DNA of 64,000 bases from JBKBKC01 sp046294265. Lineage in GTDB: Bacteria > Pseudomonadota > Alphaproteobacteria > Rhodobacterales > Rhodobacteraceae. Of the stretch, positions 63,550 to 64,000 are shown piece by piece. Below the pieces are notes generated by a model. That model made no database searches, had not been told where the DNA came from, and saw only the letters and a program-made list of their open reading frames with translations. The position numbers were made by a program, and so were the translations under genes. The DNA lies in assembly GCA_046294265.1 (NCBI GenBank), contig JBKBKC010000001.1, positions 186,001-250,000 on the forward strand, written 5' to 3'. Positions within the stretch are counted from its first letter, which is position 1; each line of letters opens with the position of its first letter.

Positions 63550-64000
63550 ATGGGGGCGGAGATGGGCAAGACCGACTGGAAGGCCGAGGCGAAGTCGCTG
63601 AAGAAAAAGCTGAAAAAGGCGCTGGAGCCGGTGGCTGAGGCGTTGCTGCCCAAGGCGGCGAAACCGGTCTCACCCCTCGCCCCCGGCGCCTTTCCCGACC
63701 TGCCACCGATTGCGGGGGCGGAATTCGCCGCGATCGAGGCGGGCGTGCGCTATGCCAACCGGCGCGACGTGATGCTGGTGCGGCTGGCCCCCGGCACCAG
63801 CATCGCGGGCGTGTTCACCCGCTCCTCCACCCGCTCGGGCTGTGTGCGCGACTGCCAGACGAAACTGGCGGCCAAGGTGCCTGCGGGGGCCGGGGCGGCC
63901 ATCTTGGTGAACTCGGGCAACTCCAACGCCTTCACCGGGCGCCTGGGGGATGAGGCCGTGGCCGCGATCTGCGCCGCCACGGCCACAACCCTTGGCATCC
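63550..64000 (+). CDS. argJ: Arginine biosynthesis bifunctional protein ArgJ, cut by window end
   Basis: Glutamate N-acetyltransferase/amino-acid acetyltransferase of arginine synthesis. Only the first ~150 codons are in the window. After a Lys-rich leader (KAEAKSLKKKLKKALE) come ArgJ motifs: GVRYANRRDVMLVRLAPGTS, AGVFTRSSTRSGCVRDCQTKL and NSGNSNAFTG, in which the last is the conserved ArgJ loop before the autocleavage site (outside the window). ATG at 63550 has GAGG five bases upstream; an ATG at 63562 is an alternative. Confidence 0.9.
   Translation, partial: MGAEMGKTDWKAEAKSLKKKLKKALEPVAEALLPKAAKPVSPLAPGAFPDLPPIAGAEFAAIEAGVRYANRRDVMLVRLAPGTSIAGVFTRSSTRSGCVRDCQTKLAAKVPAGAGAAILVNSGNSNAFTGRLGDEAVAAICAATATTLGI

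Overview
The window is about 64 kb of high-GC alphaproteobacterial chromosome, gene-dense, with no tRNA, rRNA, insertion sequence, prophage or CRISPR seen. The gene set fits the Rhodobacterales (Rhodobacteraceae/Paracoccaceae): a complete ccoNOQP-ccoGHIS cluster with an FNR-type box, a monovalent cation/proton antiporter operon with fused A and B subunits, an ALDH16-type double aldehyde dehydrogenase beside a eukaryote-like deoC, a DUF6478-like gene, and secA next to a SurA/parvulin-like isomerase and argJ. This placement comes from gene content; no species is claimed.

Layout. 1-8.7 kb: cbb3 cytochrome c oxidase structural genes (ccoNOQP) and assembly genes (ccoGHIS), with a short CDF-like membrane gene on the opposite strand between them. 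8.7-12.2 kb: ALDH16-like dehydrogenase and deoC (deoxyribose-5-phosphate to acetaldehyde, then probably acetate). 12.2-18.1 kb: Mrp/Mnh/Pha antiporter operon. 18.3-22 kb: DMT exporter, alpha/beta hydrolase, adenine deaminase. 22-27.5 kb: frcBCA-type sugar ABC transporter with a P-loop kinase, and divergently an RbsD/FucU protein and a ROK repressor, sharing a 36-bp nested palindrome. 27.5-30 kb: 5-oxoprolinase pxpABC. 30.1-33.4 kb: katG divergent from oxyR. 33.4-37.3 kb: hemolysin-III-like protein, PPK2, a small exported protein, pgsA, moaD, moaE. 37.3-41.7 kb: unknown envelope/DUF genes, ilvD, an M15-like protein. 41.7-44.4 kb: a TetR regulator with a cluster of matching operators around a 58-codon secreted ORF that is divergent from the iron exporter mbfA, then a nitroreductase. 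44.4-47.9 kb: TPP riboswitch and thiBPQ. 47.9-53.4 kb: fadH-like reductase, a LysR regulator, and two NYN-domain genes flanking an atypical lower-GC exported protein gene. 53.6-56.7 kb: accD, folC (carrying a 37-base poly-G insertion), radC. 56.8-64 kb: an SBP-OmpA fusion, a membrane-anchored protein next to secA, secA, a SurA/parvulin-like isomerase, and argJ cut by the window end.

How it works together. Much of the window is core metabolism whose regulatory sites can be read directly: FNR (oxygen) for the oxidase, peroxide for katG/oxyR, TPP for thiBPQ, iron (Irr-like) for mbfA, and a ROK-type site for the sugar transporter. Five intergenic copies of a GC-stem element with a GGATATTT-type tail act as likely terminators. 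The least explained parts are the TetR/58-codon ORF/mbfA intergenic region, the NYN / exported protein / NYN island, the CTTGCAAG palindrome pair at 37.26 kb, and the poly-G tract in folC, which is most likely a sequencing or assembly artefact. No stretch over 300 bases lacks a gene.
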